From Teretinema sp964641135 (GTDB lineage Bacteria; Spirochaetota; Spirochaetia; Treponematales; Treponemataceae): a stretch of DNA of 34,624 nucleotides. The notes under the pieces were generated by a model, which ran no database searches, was not told the origin of the DNA, and saw only the letters and a program-made list of their open reading frames with translations. Numbering within the stretch: the first letter of the stretch is position 1; each line of letters opens with the position of its first letter. The stretch spans positions 1 through 34,624 of the forward strand of contig CAZXJV010000021.1 of NCBI GenBank assembly GCA_964641135.1, in the 5' to 3' direction. The translations under genes were made by a program, and so were the position numbers. Below, piece after piece: positions 6,911 to 15,784 of the stretch.

Positions 6911-8629
6911 ATGGATCAGATGGAAGTGGCGAAGGATGTAACAAAGAACTCCGGTGGTAACATCCAGACACAATTACAGGAGGAGTACCTCAAGTCGCTC
7001 GAATCGCTTGAAGAGGGACAACTCATCGATGGTGTCGTTATTCAGGTGACTCAGGATCAGGTATTTATTGACGTCGGATACAAATCCGAAGGCAAGATCC
7101 CGATTGGCGAGTTCTCGGTTATACCGAAGATCGGTGATACTGTAAGCGTCGTTCTCATGCAGAAAGAAAATCGGCATGGTGAGGTAATCGTTTCAAAACA
7201 GAAGGCTGATGTAAAGGTTTTCTGGAAAAATCTCAGACAAGCGTTTCAGGACAAGGCTCCTGTTGAAGGTACTATCGATAAGGTTGTCAAGGGCGGTTTC
7301 GAGGTAGATCTCGGCGCCGGCGTTCGGGCATTCCTGCCTATCAGTCAGTCCGACAGCCAGAAGGTTGAAAAAGCCGAGAAGCTCGTCGGCATGAAAGCAA
7401 CCTTTTATGTGGAACGGCTGTATTCCGACAATAAGGTAAATGTGGTGGTAAACCGCCGCAAGTTCCTTGAGGAACAGACAGAGGTTAACCGCGAAGCCTT
7501 TTTCAAGAACATTCAGATTGGCGATACGGTTACCGGTACTGTAAAAAGCTTTACCAGCTTCGGCGCATTTATTGATCTTGGAGGATTTGACGGTCTTCTG
7601 CACATCAACGACATGAGCTGGGGTCATGTAACACGTCCCAAAGACTTTGTCAAAAAAGGTCAGGAGATTACCCTCAAGGTTATCCGTCTTGATCCGGAAG
7701 ACAAGCGCATAAATCTGTCTCTCAAGCACTTCCAGGATGATCCCTGGCTGAACTTTGAAGACAAATATCATGTAAATGATATCGTTAAGGGAAAAGTAAC
7801 CAAGCTGACCGACTTCGGTGCCTTTATCGAGCTTCAGGAAGGTATTGAAGGTCTTGCTCACATCAGCGAATTCAGCTGGGTCAAGAAGATCAACAAGCCT
7901 GAAGACATGGTCAAGATCGGCGACGAACTTGAATGCATGATTCTCGGTTATGATATCCAGGCCGGCCGTGTGTCTCTGGGCATCAAGCAGGTTACCGATA
8001 ATCCCTGGGAGTCTCTGACAGAAAAATATCCTGTTGGAACAAAACTCACCCTGAAGGTTGTAAAGGTTACCAATGCAGGTGCCTTCCTTGAAATTGAAGA
8101 AGGCATTGACGGCTTCCTTCATGCGGATGATCTGTCATGGACCAAAAAGGTAAAGCATCCGGGCAGCGAACTGGCAGTAGACCAGGAGCTTGAAGTTATG
8201 GTTATCGAGAACGATCCCGAGAACCGCCGCATCCGCCTTGGTGTCAAGCAGCTTTCCGATGATCCCTGGCAGAACTTTGCCAACCTTAATCCTCCCGGAT
8301 CAAGTGTTGAAGGCGAAATTACTTCCATTACCGATTTCGGTGTATTCCTTAAGGTTGCAGGCGGTATTGAAGGCCTGATCAACAAGCAGAATCTTACCGA
8401 AAGCCGTGAAGAGACCTTCGAAGACGCTGTAAAAAAATACACTGTCGGCGATAAACTCAAGGTGATTGTGGTAGATGTCAGCCCCGAGAAGCAGAAAGTT
8501 GCTTTCTCGATCAAGGATTACAAGAAGAAGGTGCAGCGCGAGGAAATCTCCCGCTACATGTCTTCGACTGCAGAGTCTGACAATGGTTCCTACACCCTGG
8601 GCGACATGCTGAAAGACAAGTCAAATTAA
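6911..8629 (+). CDS. rpsA: 30S ribosomal protein S1
   Basis: S1 unfolds and anchors mRNA on the 30S subunit. The protein is about 572 residues with six S1/OB repeats; repeats 3-6 are the most regular, each showing the pattern VxGxVxxxxxFGAFIxLxxGxxGLxHxSxxSW and ending in NLSLKH or similar with DDPW. The frame is open from TTG 6905, but ATG 6911 is preferred because AAGGG (6900-6904) lies 6 nt upstream. It follows cmk directly and probably shares its transcript. Confidence 0.95.
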   Translation: MDQMEVAKDVTKNSGGNIQTQLQEEYLKSLESLEEGQLIDGVVIQVTQDQVFIDVGYKSEGKIPIGEFSVIPKIGDTVSVVLMQKENRHGEVIVSKQKADVKVFWKNLRQAFQDKAPVEGTIDKVVKGGFEVDLGAGVRAFLPISQSDSQKVEKAEKLVGMKATFYVERLYSDNKVNVVVNRRKFLEEQTEVNREAFFKNIQIGDTVTGTVKSFTSFGAFIDLGGFDGLLHINDMSWGHVTRPKDFVKKGQEITLKVIRLDPEDKRINLSLKHFQDDPWLNFEDKYHVNDIVKGKVTKLTDFGAFIELQEGIEGLAHISEFSWVKKINKPEDMVKIGDELECMILGYDIQAGRVSLGIKQVTDNPWESLTEKYPVGTKLTLKVVKVTNAGAFLEIEEGIDGFLHADDLSWTKKVKHPGSELAVDQELEVMVIENDPENRRIRLGVKQLSDDPWQNFANLNPPGSSVEGEITSITDFGVFLKVAGGIEGLINKQNLTESREETFEDAVKKYTVGDKLKVIVVDVSPEKQKVAFSIKDYKKKVQREEISRYMSSTAESDNGSYTLGDMLKDKSN

Positions 8630-8653
8630 CCGGCGTTTCGGTGAGCGGCATTG

Positions 8654-10168
8654 ATGGCACCATCTAATTCGATTGAAAAAGAAAAGCTGAATGCCCTCAT
8701 CGAAATCAACACGCTGATTAATTCCAATTATTCAGATATAAATGCATTGCTGGCTCATATTCTTGAGTCGGCAATGCATCTTGTAGAAGGCGAGGCATCC
8801 TCGCTGCTTCTGCTTGATGAACACCGCAAAACCCTGCGCTTTGAGGTTGCCCTTGGACCGAAAGGGCTTGAGGCAAAAAAGTTCACGGTAAAACTTGATG
8901 AGGGTATTGCAGGCTGGGTTGTAAAAAACAATAAAAGCCTGCTTATCAATGACGTCGCAAACGACCCCCGTTTTAATCCTGAAGTTCAAAAATCCACCGG
9001 TTATATTGTCAGTACCATGCTGGCCATTCCGATGCGCGTACGTAACGAGTGTATCGGTGTTATAGAAATCCTTAATAAAATCGGATTGCCGGCTTTTTCC
9101 CGCGAAGATCTTGAACTGATCGAAATTCTTGCCAATCAGGCAGCCCTTGCGTATCAAAACGCATGGCGCTATCAGCGGTCCCGTGACGAGATTGCTGTTC
9201 TGCAGGATCAGATAGCACTTGACCGCGGCTATCACACCATGATTGCTGCAAGTCCCATCATTCTTGAAAAACTGGATATTGTTGAACGGGTTGCAAAAAG
9301 CGAATCATCTGTGCTTATTTTGGGCGAAAGCGGGGTAGGCAAGGAACTCTTTGCCGAACAGCTGCATCTGCGCAGTGAGCGTGTAAACGGCCCCTTTATC
9401 CGGGTTAATTGTGCTGCATTGCCGGAAGGTCTGCTGGAAAGCGAACTGTTCGGTCATGTAAGAGGGGCATTCACCGACGCAGTTGCAAACCGGAAAGGCC
9501 GTTTTGAAGCAGCCGACACCGGTACCATCTTTCTGGATGAAATCGGCGATCTGTCCCTTTCCTTGCAGGCAAAATTACTGCGGGTTATACAGAATAAATC
9601 GTTTGAAAAGGTCGGATCCAGTGAAACCATCTGTGTTGATGTACGCATTGTGGCAGCAACCAACAGGGATATAGAACGCCTGGTTGAAGAAGGTAAGTTC
9701 AGATCGGACCTGTATTACCGGCTCAATGTATTGCCTTTGTATATTCCTCCGCTCAGACAGCGGCTTGAGGACATACCCGAGCTGGCAACCTTCTTTCTTA
9801 AAAAATTCCGCCGTGAAGTTAAAAAAGATTTTGTGGGTTTTTCCGAAGGGGCAATGAGTACCATTTTGTCCTACAGCTGGCCGGGAAATATCCGCGAACT
9901 GGAAAATACCGTAGAGCGTGCCTGCGTTATCGGCAAACCTCCCTATATACGGGAAGAAGATCTGCTCTTGAATATCAGGACAATGCCTGATAATAATACC
10001 TATGCAGACAAGAGCCTGAAATCGGTGCTCAATCTGTTTAAAAAGCATTACATCCAGAAAGTACTGGAAGAAAATGACTGGAACCAGACCCTGGCTTCCA
10101 GTGTACTGGACATTCAGCGTACATATTTATCCAGACTGATTAAAGAACTGGAAATCAAGGAGAAATAG
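8654..10168 (+). CDS. GAF-domain AAA+ transcriptional activator of the sigma-54 class, with altered GAFTGA loop
   Basis: The protein of about 505 residues has an N-terminal GAF sensor domain (about 20-170; ligand unknown), a central AAA+ domain and a C-terminal Fis-type HTH (about 460-505). The AAA+ domain shows Walker A GESGVGKE (about 224-231), Walker B TIFLDEIGD (about 291-299), RIVAATNRD and RSDLYYRLNVLPLYIPPLRQR. The loop that contacts sigma-54 is normally GAFTGA; here it is GAFTDA (about 271-276). This may weaken or change sigma-54 contact. ATG 8654 is chosen over TTG 8651; GGTGAG at 8640-8645 lies 8 nt before it. It is probably co-transcribed with the TPR protein two bases downstream. 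No -24/-12 promoter target was recognised in the window. Confidence 0.88.
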   Translation: MAPSNSIEKEKLNALIEINTLINSNYSDINALLAHILESAMHLVEGEASSLLLLDEHRKTLRFEVALGPKGLEAKKFTVKLDEGIAGWVVKNNKSLLINDVANDPRFNPEVQKSTGYIVSTMLAIPMRVRNECIGVIEILNKIGLPAFSREDLELIEILANQAALAYQNAWRYQRSRDEIAVLQDQIALDRGYHTMIAASPIILEKLDIVERVAKSESSVLILGESGVGKELFAEQLHLRSERVNGPFIRVNCAALPEGLLESELFGHVRGAFTDAVANRKGRFEAADTGTIFLDEIGDLSLSLQAKLLRVIQNKSFEKVGSSETICVDVRIVAATNRDIERLVEEGKFRSDLYYRLNVLPLYIPPLRQRLEDIPELATFFLKKFRREVKKDFVGFSEGAMSTILSYSWPGNIRELENTVERACVIGKPPYIREEDLLLNIRTMPDNNTYADKSLKSVLNLFKKHYIQKVLEENDWNQTLASSVLDIQRTYLSRLIKELEIKEK

Positions 10169-10170
10169 CT

Positions 10171-10857
10171 ATGGCTACAAAGGCTGCACAAAAGAAAGAA
10201 AAGAAAGATACCGAGAACACCGTTACTCATCTTGTGAATAATTTTGTTATGGCACATCGCAAGATTATCATTACTGTCTTTGTGGCTTTGATTACAGCAC
10301 TGATTGTGCTTGTTGCGGTTTCAGTTGTCACCGAACGCCGCAGTACTGCTGCACTGGAAACAGTAGAACAGGCTTTTGCCGATTGGGAACGTTCCCGCAT
10401 GGACGGAGCAGCTGATTCTGCAACCGAGGAAACAGTTATCCAGACTCTTGTCACTGTTGCAGAAAAGAACAGCCGTTCTCTTGCCGGAGCACGTGCATGG
10501 CTTACTGTTGCAGAGATTTATTTTTCACGTTCAGACTGGAAGACTGCTGCCGGTTATTATGAAAGTGCAGCCCGTGCAGCACCGCGTGCCTATACTGCAC
10601 CTCTTGCCTGGTTTAACGCCGGGGTAAGTGCTGATAATGCCGGAGATGCTGATGCTGCCGTTGCCGCCTTCACCCAGGCTGCATCTCATGCATCATTTGC
10701 CTGGAATGCACGGGCCTGGTTTAATCTTGGACGTGTCCAGGAGCAGGCAGGTCGCACAGCAGAAGCTGTTGACGCCTATCAGAAACTGGCGGCCTTATAC
10801 CCTGATAATGAGTATACAAAGCTTGCCAAATCACGCTTGATTGTATTAAATCAGTAA
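10171..10857 (+). CDS. Membrane-anchored tetratricopeptide protein (YfgM-like architecture)
   Basis: The 228-residue protein has a lysine-rich cytoplasmic N-terminus (1-22), one transmembrane segment (about 35-53, IIITVFVALITALIVLVAV) and a soluble domain with TPR-like helical pairs, for example LAGARAWLTVAEIYFSRSDWKTAAGYYESA and AFAWNARAWFNLGRVQEQAGRTAEAVDAYQKLA-type units. Layout resembles YfgM/TPR_21 proteins that work with the Sec translocon, but that role is only inferred. AAGGAG (10158-10163) precedes the ATG with 7-nt spacing; the end of the activator gene overlaps this site. Confidence 0.75.
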   Translation: MATKAAQKKEKKDTENTVTHLVNNFVMAHRKIIITVFVALITALIVLVAVSVVTERRSTAALETVEQAFADWERSRMDGAADSATEETVIQTLVTVAEKNSRSLAGARAWLTVAEIYFSRSDWKTAAGYYESAARAAPRAYTAPLAWFNAGVSADNAGDADAAVAAFTQAASHASFAWNARAWFNLGRVQEQAGRTAEAVDAYQKLAALYPDNEYTKLAKSRLIVLNQ

Positions 10858-10858
10858 C

Positions 10859-10906
10859 GTCAGCAGAATACTGACAAATCCGTTGTGTTTGTACACAGCG
10901 GATTTG
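10859..10906. repeat. Two overlapping stem-loops between TPR gene and adenylate cyclase gene
   Basis: A 13-bp stem with one wobble pairs 10875-10887 with 10894-10906 over a 6-nt loop. A smaller stem pairs GTCAG (10859-10863) with CTGAC (10871-10875); the two share base 10875. There is no T run, so a simple intrinsic terminator is unlikely; a processing site or attenuator is possible. Confidence 0.55.
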
Positions 10907-10937
10907 CCGTACCGGAACTGCTTTCGGGGAGGTTTCG

Positions 10938-13220
10938 ATGAATTACAGAAAGTACAAATGGCTGTTCAGAACCAGAGTTTTCGGCCTTGTAATCGGACTG
11001 GCGGTTGCCTTGCTGGTCAGCCTCATCGGATACTTCACCCCCCTGTTTCAGAACATAGAATCCCGCTTGCTTGATGCCTATTTTTCCATAAAAAATCTGG
11101 AAACCAAGACTGCCATCCAGAAGGGTGTGTGGAAAAGCGAGCCAAATCCTGCAATCAATGAAGACATTCTTATAATCGGCATAGATATTCGCGCACTGCA
11201 GCGGTTCGGTCAGTGGCCTTTTCCCCGCCGGGTACATGCTGACCTGGTTAATTCTTTCACCCGTATTCAGCGCCAGGAAGATCGCGAACGTCTGCTGTTT
11301 CTTGATATCTTCTTTATAGATGACTCAGCGGACCTGGAAGGGGATGCGCTTCTTGCAGCAAGCATTAAAGATAACGGTCGTGTTTTTCTTGAAACCGTAC
11401 TGGATACCCTGTCAAACGGCGAAACCGTTGATGACGAGATGTTTTCGCGTCAGATGATTCTGTTTGAAAACAGCGGCACCATTACCCGCATTTCAGGCGA
11501 CTGGCAATCCATTCCTACAACAATGGGAATTCAGACAAATCTCCCGTATTTTAACGAAGCAGCTGCCGGGTACGGAGCTGCCAATGTAATTCCTGATGAT
11601 ATTGACAAGATTGTACGCAGACAGCCTCTTGTTTTAAAACATTCACGTCTTGAGTTTGAAACAGCTTTTGAATCGCTTGAACCCGGAATGGACTTCCATG
11701 AGGAAAATGCATTTTACCGTCTGGCCTGGACAGATTCCAAGGGCAATACTCATCCCGTAGAAATGCCGTTGACAGAACGATCCCTGTCCGCCCTTCGCCG
11801 TCAGATCTGGCGTTCGGCTCCTCCTTTATATTATGATGCTGACGGTGACGGTGTTGCCGAAACCGAGACCAGGGTCATCCAGTTGTATCGCGACTGGTTT
11901 ATGCCGTCAATCGCACTGGGCATGGCCGTTCAGTATTACAATGCAACACTGGATGATGTAGAGATTGTATTTGGCAAACATGTCACGATTAACAGACCGG
12001 ATGCGCCTCCCATCCGGATCCCGGTAGATAAAAACGGTTCCATGCTGATCAATTTTGCCGGTTATGCGTCATCCCCTGCCGCAGACGGTTACCAGACCTT
12101 TACCGTCCGTTCTTATGCAGGTTACGCCCGCCAGACTCCTGATGATCCGGCGCTGTGGCCTGAAACCCGGGCTGTAAAAAACAAGGTTCTGATGATCGGC
12201 GCCTTTGACAGGGGAATGGCCTCCGACGAAAAACATACCCCGATGGGAATGATGTTCGGAATCGAGGTGCATGCAAACTCTTTGAATACCATTCTTACAG
12301 AGCGTTTTATCAGACAGCCTCCCCGGTCTCTCGCTGTTCTTCTTACCTTTTTTATAGTAGTCCTGGTAGCCTGGTTCGCGGCCAGGATGAAGAATTTCTG
12401 GTCACTGCCGTTAACCCTCCTTGTTTCTGTAACCCTGTTCTTAACCTGTTCAGTTTTGTTCGATCAGTTCAGCCTTCTGGTTAATTACAGCGTACCCCTG
12501 ACCGGAATATTTTTTACGTATGTTTCTATCATCCTGTATCGTTCCAGCACAGAAGAACGGGAAAAACGAAAGATACGATCCATGTTCGGCAAGTACGTCA
12601 GCCCGGAAGTTGTTGCCCAGATGATGGATCATCCTCCGGAGCTGGGCGGTGTGGACCGTGAATTGACAGTTTTCTTTTCCGATATTCGCGGTTTTACCAG
12701 TCTTTCGGAAACCCTGACCCCGCAGGAACTGGTCAAGCACCTTAATATCTATCTGTCCGCCATGACAGATATTATTCTTGAAACCGGCGGTACTCTGGAC
12801 AAATACGTAGGTGATGAAATCATGTGCTTCTGGGGAGCCCCGCTTGAGATGCCGGATCATGCTTTCCACGCATGCCGGTGTGCCCTGCTGCAGAAGAAAA
12901 AACTGGCGGAATTGAATGAACAGTGGCCTCCGGAAAAACGTCTGGCAATCGGTATTGGTCTGAATACCGGAATCATGACCGTAGGAAACATGGGATCCGA
13001 GGGCCGTATGAGTTATACCCTTATGGGCGACAACGTAAATCTGGGCGCACGCCTTGAAGGAACGAACAAGGTGTACGGAACCATGATTATTGTCAGCGAA
13101 TACACGTATGCAATGGTTAAAGACCAGTTTGTGTTCCGTGAGCTGGATACGATTCGCGTCAAGGGGAAAAACCGGCCGGTAGTGATATATGAACTTATTG
13201 ATGAATTATTTACGGAGTAA
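10938..13220 (+). CDS. CHASE2-domain class III adenylate cyclase, membrane bound
   Basis: The 760-residue protein makes cAMP from ATP. It has an N-terminal transmembrane helix (about 13-35), a large extracytoplasmic CHASE2 sensor domain (about 36-455), three transmembrane helices (about 460-535) and a cytoplasmic cyclase domain (about 570-750). The metal-binding aspartates are in VFFSDIRGFT (about 577) and YVGDEIM (about 622). Lys in LDKYVGD and Asp in MGDNVNLGARLE fit adenylate rather than guanylate specificity; Asn and Arg of NVNLGAR are the transition-state residues. All catalytic residues seem present, so it should be active. GGGGAGG at 10926-10932 precedes ATG 10938. No cAMP receptor protein is encoded in the window. 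Confidence 0.92.
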   Translation: MNYRKYKWLFRTRVFGLVIGLAVALLVSLIGYFTPLFQNIESRLLDAYFSIKNLETKTAIQKGVWKSEPNPAINEDILIIGIDIRALQRFGQWPFPRRVHADLVNSFTRIQRQEDRERLLFLDIFFIDDSADLEGDALLAASIKDNGRVFLETVLDTLSNGETVDDEMFSRQMILFENSGTITRISGDWQSIPTTMGIQTNLPYFNEAAAGYGAANVIPDDIDKIVRRQPLVLKHSRLEFETAFESLEPGMDFHEENAFYRLAWTDSKGNTHPVEMPLTERSLSALRRQIWRSAPPLYYDADGDGVAETETRVIQLYRDWFMPSIALGMAVQYYNATLDDVEIVFGKHVTINRPDAPPIRIPVDKNGSMLINFAGYASSPAADGYQTFTVRSYAGYARQTPDDPALWPETRAVKNKVLMIGAFDRGMASDEKHTPMGMMFGIEVHANSLNTILTERFIRQPPRSLAVLLTFFIVVLVAWFAARMKNFWSLPLTLLVSVTLFLTCSVLFDQFSLLVNYSVPLTGIFFTYVSIILYRSSTEEREKRKIRSMFGKYVSPEVVAQMMDHPPELGGVDRELTVFFSDIRGFTSLSETLTPQELVKHLNIYLSAMTDIILETGGTLDKYVGDEIMCFWGAPLEMPDHAFHACRCALLQKKKLAELNEQWPPEKRLAIGIGLNTGIMTVGNMGSEGRMSYTLMGDNVNLGARLEGTNKVYGTMIIVSEYTYAMVKDQFVFRELDTIRVKGKNRPVVIYELIDELFTE

Positions 13221-13231
13221 TCCCGAGTTTT

Positions 13232-13915
13232 ATGAATAAACGATTGTTATTGCCGCAGTGTATTTTCCTGTTCGCAGCCGTATGTGTGTTTTTTTCTACC
13301 GGTTGCGGTCTGGATACGTTTGTATATCTGGCACCGGTCAGAACAGGCACCAAGGTATCGGGAACAGATCCCCTTGCCATGCGCTTTCAGTTTATGACAA
13401 CAGACGCCGACAATACCGCACTGGCACCCGGATATTTTCAGGGCTTTGAGGTATGGTACCGCATTTATAATGATCTTGACGCAAAGAATAGCGCTGCATC
13501 AGCCATAAACACACAAAATACCTCCAATCCGGCCGGGGTCGTAAATTATCTGCAGGGTTTAAAATATCAGAGACTTATACTTGACAATCGTCCGGTCAAC
13601 GTTGTTCCTTTGATACCTTCAGCCGCTTCAGATCGGGAAATAATAATCCGTCTGATCGATTTTGATGCGATTGATAACGCGAGAATGACTATTGACGGAG
13701 TGGTTGCCGGAGTTCCCTGGCGATCCGTCAGCGGCGGGAAACCTTTTTCTGCAGAAATCCTTCCAGCCGATACCGATGTGCAGTTTAAAACAGATGCAGG
13801 AACAGATAATTGGTATGTTCAGGCCTTTGTTTTTGCATACGGTTTTGATGAATCATATAAAAGTCTATACAGTTCTGTTTTCGATTTGGGAGCAATTTAT
13901 ATCGAACAGCCTTGA
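13232..13915 (+). CDS. Putative lipoprotein of unknown function
   Basis: The 227-residue protein has a hydrophobic signal peptide ending STGC, giving a lipidated Cys at about residue 25. I do not recognise the mature part. It is rich in beta-strand-like segments (MRFQFMTTDADN, FQGFEVWYRIYNDLD, EIIIRLIDFDAIDN) and has the look of an envelope beta-sandwich protein. It lies 11 bases after the adenylate cyclase gene. The stop codon (13913-13915) is embedded in the -35 element of the tRNA-Val promoter. Confidence 0.7.
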   Translation: MNKRLLLPQCIFLFAAVCVFFSTGCGLDTFVYLAPVRTGTKVSGTDPLAMRFQFMTTDADNTALAPGYFQGFEVWYRIYNDLDAKNSAASAINTQNTSNPAGVVNYLQGLKYQRLILDNRPVNVVPLIPSAASDREIIIRLIDFDAIDNARMTIDGVVAGVPWRSVSGGKPFSAEILPADTDVQFKTDAGTDNWYVQAFVFAYGFDESYKSLYSSVFDLGAIYIEQP

Positions 13916-13940
13916 CCAAAAGCTGCTGATTTTGTATAGT
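13912..13940 (+). promoter_or_regulatory. Promoter of tRNA-Val
   Basis: TTGACC (13912-13917), a 17-bp spacer and TATAGT (13935-13940), placing the start about five bases before the mature tRNA. The -35 box overlaps the stop codon of the upstream lipoprotein gene. Confidence 0.8.
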
Positions 13941-13951
13941 GATGTTCAACA

Positions 13952-14024
13952 GGGCGCTTAGCTCAGCCGGTAGAGCGTTTGGTTTACACCCAAAATGTCG
14001 GCGGTTCGATCCCGTCAGCGCCCA
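13952..14024 (+). tRNA. tRNA-Val (anticodon UAC)
   Basis: The 73-nt cloverleaf has acceptor stem GGGCGCT/AGCGCCC, D-arm GCTC/GAGC, anticodon stem TTTGG/CCAAA with loop TTTACAC (anticodon TAC) and T-arm GGCGG/CCGTC (one wobble) with loop TTCGATC. The discriminator is A at 14024. CCA is not encoded. A promoter and an intrinsic terminator flank it, so it is a single-gene unit. Confidence 0.97.
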
Positions 14025-14030
14025 TAGCAC

Positions 14031-14056
14031 ACCCCGCAGTCTGCGGGGTTTTTTTT
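14031..14056 (+). terminator. Rho-independent terminator of tRNA-Val
   Basis: The 8-bp stem ACCCCGCA (14031-14038) / TGCGGGGT (14042-14049) with a 3-nt loop is followed by T residues to 14056. Confidence 0.93.
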
Positions 14057-14084
14057 ATTTTCCGGATTACGTATTGTGTCCGTC

Positions 14085-14113
14085 TTGTCCAACTCTGATC
14101 CTTTTTTTATACT
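14085..14113 (+). promoter_or_regulatory. Promoter of the Wzi-like gene, giving a probable leaderless mRNA
   Basis: TTGTCC (14085-14090), a 17-bp spacer and TATACT (14108-14113). Start codons lie at 14117 and 14120; transcription 6-7 bases after the -10 box would begin at the second ATG. Confidence 0.6.
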
Positions 14114-14116
14114 GGG

Positions 14117-15736
14117 ATGATGAAAAAGCCTTGTAGCGCAGTTCTTCTTTTTGTATCAATTCTTGTTGGTATTAATGCATACAGTCCTGATCTGTATCCG
14201 CCCGGGCATTGGATTTATGACGCGTTATCAGCTTTATCGCTTGAAGCCGGAAGAATGACAATGGCGGTAAATGCCCCCCTGTCAGGTTATGAGCTGGCTG
14301 TACACCTTGAGTCTATTCCATCCGGTCGTCTGTCACACCAGGGGCGCCTGATGTACGATCGTGTACGTGGTGAACTTGATCGCAAGGATGCTCTTTTTTC
14401 TTCACAACCACTCAGCATTGATATTCGGCCTGCCATTACAGGCGGCCTCTATTGGCGCCCTTCAGACGGAACCTTGCCCTTTGAATCTTTTGATGACTAC
14501 AACCGCAGACCACCGTTGCTTTCTTTACCTCTCCGGCTGGATCTTGGTTCATATATAACAGCCGAGGCAGATTTTTCGGTAGGCACGGGGTATTGGTCTT
14601 CCATAAAGGATGATCTTTCTTTTTCTGTCCCGCTGAATGCAGACAGTGTAGATCTTAATGCTCCTTCAAAGGCATGGATAAGCGGCGGCAATCATTTTAT
14701 GAGTGCAACTTTGGGCAGGGGGGCACTGGAACAGGGACGTACTGCTACCGGTAGTATGCTGCTGTCCGATTCCTGTGACAGACTGGATTGGGCCGGATTT
14801 GCTTTTTTTTCGCCCGATATACGCTTTTCACTGACAACCATCCAGCTGGCCCCTCTCAGATTTGCCTACTTCCATGAATTGATGTTCAGACCCAGACCCT
14901 GGCTATTGGTGCGGCTGGCCGAGGGGGCAACGGTAGCATCAAATTTTGACCCACGTTTTTTGAATCCGGTTATGATTTGGCACAGTTTTGCAGGCTGGAG
15001 GGATGATTACGGCGGTGCAGACAGCGATGACGACGGTGAAACTGATCGCAGTCCTGTCGGTACCCAGTTTGGTATTACTGTAGATATTGTTCCCCGCCGG
15101 GGCTTGCGTGTATACGGCGTGTTTGTCATGAACCAGTTTCAGACCGAGTACGAGCTCAAGAATTTCGGTGAAGGTGCCATGATTATTCCAAATTCGCTTG
15201 GCGGTATGGCAGGTCTGGAACTTCAGCGCCTGTGCAAGGATGGCTGGCTTGGCCTTACCCTGGAAGGGGTGTATGCAAATCCCTGGCTGTATATTTTGTC
15301 CAATAAAGATATCAGTTTGTATTGGTCTCGCCGGGAGCTGGTTGCTCCTTCCGGCTATCCTGCAAGGCAGATCAATCATTGGCTTGGTAGTCCCTTCGGC
15401 CCGGATTCTGTTGTCCTGCAGGCGGACCTTCGCTGGAGCATACCCGGTGCACGTTTGTACGGGCTTGAGTACAGGTTTGTTGCCCAGGGACCGAACGGAG
15501 AACGTTTCCTGAATGCCCCCTCCGATGAACAAACCTATCCTGATACGATACAGGAGGCAAAGGCAGCAACGCCGACATCTCCTGCATCGTACCAAAACCG
15601 GGTTCAACTGTATGCACGCCATACCTTTTCTGAGCGTTTTTCTCTTTCAGGACGTATCGGCTGGTCCGTTCTTTCAGGGCATCGGGGCGGACATTCCCCG
15701 TATGCGGATGCTTCTTTTACCTGGCATATCCGCTGA
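14117..15736 (+). CDS. Outer-membrane beta-barrel protein, capsule-assembly Wzi-like
   Basis: The 539-residue protein has a cleavable signal peptide (about 1-22, ending GINAYS) and many alternating amphipathic strands with turn motifs, for example AEADFSVGTGYW, RGLRVYGVFVMNQFQ and DLRWSIPGARLYGLEYRFVAQ. It ends in a strand YADASFTWHIR, as expected of an outer-membrane barrel. An N-terminal helical part containing HWIYDALSALSLEAG precedes the barrel. The layout fits the Wzi-like family seen in spirochaetes, but the family call is from general pattern, not a specific motif. An acidic loop DSDDDGETD (about 301-309) may bind Ca. There is no Shine-Dalgarno at ATG 14117/14120. Confidence 0.65.
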   Translation: MMKKPCSAVLLFVSILVGINAYSPDLYPPGHWIYDALSALSLEAGRMTMAVNAPLSGYELAVHLESIPSGRLSHQGRLMYDRVRGELDRKDALFSSQPLSIDIRPAITGGLYWRPSDGTLPFESFDDYNRRPPLLSLPLRLDLGSYITAEADFSVGTGYWSSIKDDLSFSVPLNADSVDLNAPSKAWISGGNHFMSATLGRGALEQGRTATGSMLLSDSCDRLDWAGFAFFSPDIRFSLTTIQLAPLRFAYFHELMFRPRPWLLVRLAEGATVASNFDPRFLNPVMIWHSFAGWRDDYGGADSDDDGETDRSPVGTQFGITVDIVPRRGLRVYGVFVMNQFQTEYELKNFGEGAMIIPNSLGGMAGLELQRLCKDGWLGLTLEGVYANPWLYILSNKDISLYWSRRELVAPSGYPARQINHWLGSPFGPDSVVLQADLRWSIPGARLYGLEYRFVAQGPNGERFLNAPSDEQTYPDTIQEAKAATPTSPASYQNRVQLYARHTFSERFSLSGRIGWSVLSGHRGGHSPYADASFTWHIR

Positions 15737-15749
15737 TGATGTTTTCAGA

Positions 15750-15778
15750 TTGACCGTCAGACTGTCAAAGGATATGAT
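15750..15778 (+). promoter_or_regulatory. uvrA promoter, probable leaderless mRNA
   Basis: TTGACC (15750-15755), a 17-bp spacer and TATGAT (15773-15778). Exactly six bases separate the -10 box from the uvrA ATG at 15785, so transcription should begin at or next to that A. Confidence 0.65.
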
Positions 15779-15784
15779 ACTGCT

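Noticed and set aside
7193..8122. 309-residue reverse ORF opposite rpsA
   Set aside because: Long only because of the repeated S1 domains on the other strand; no motifs of its own.
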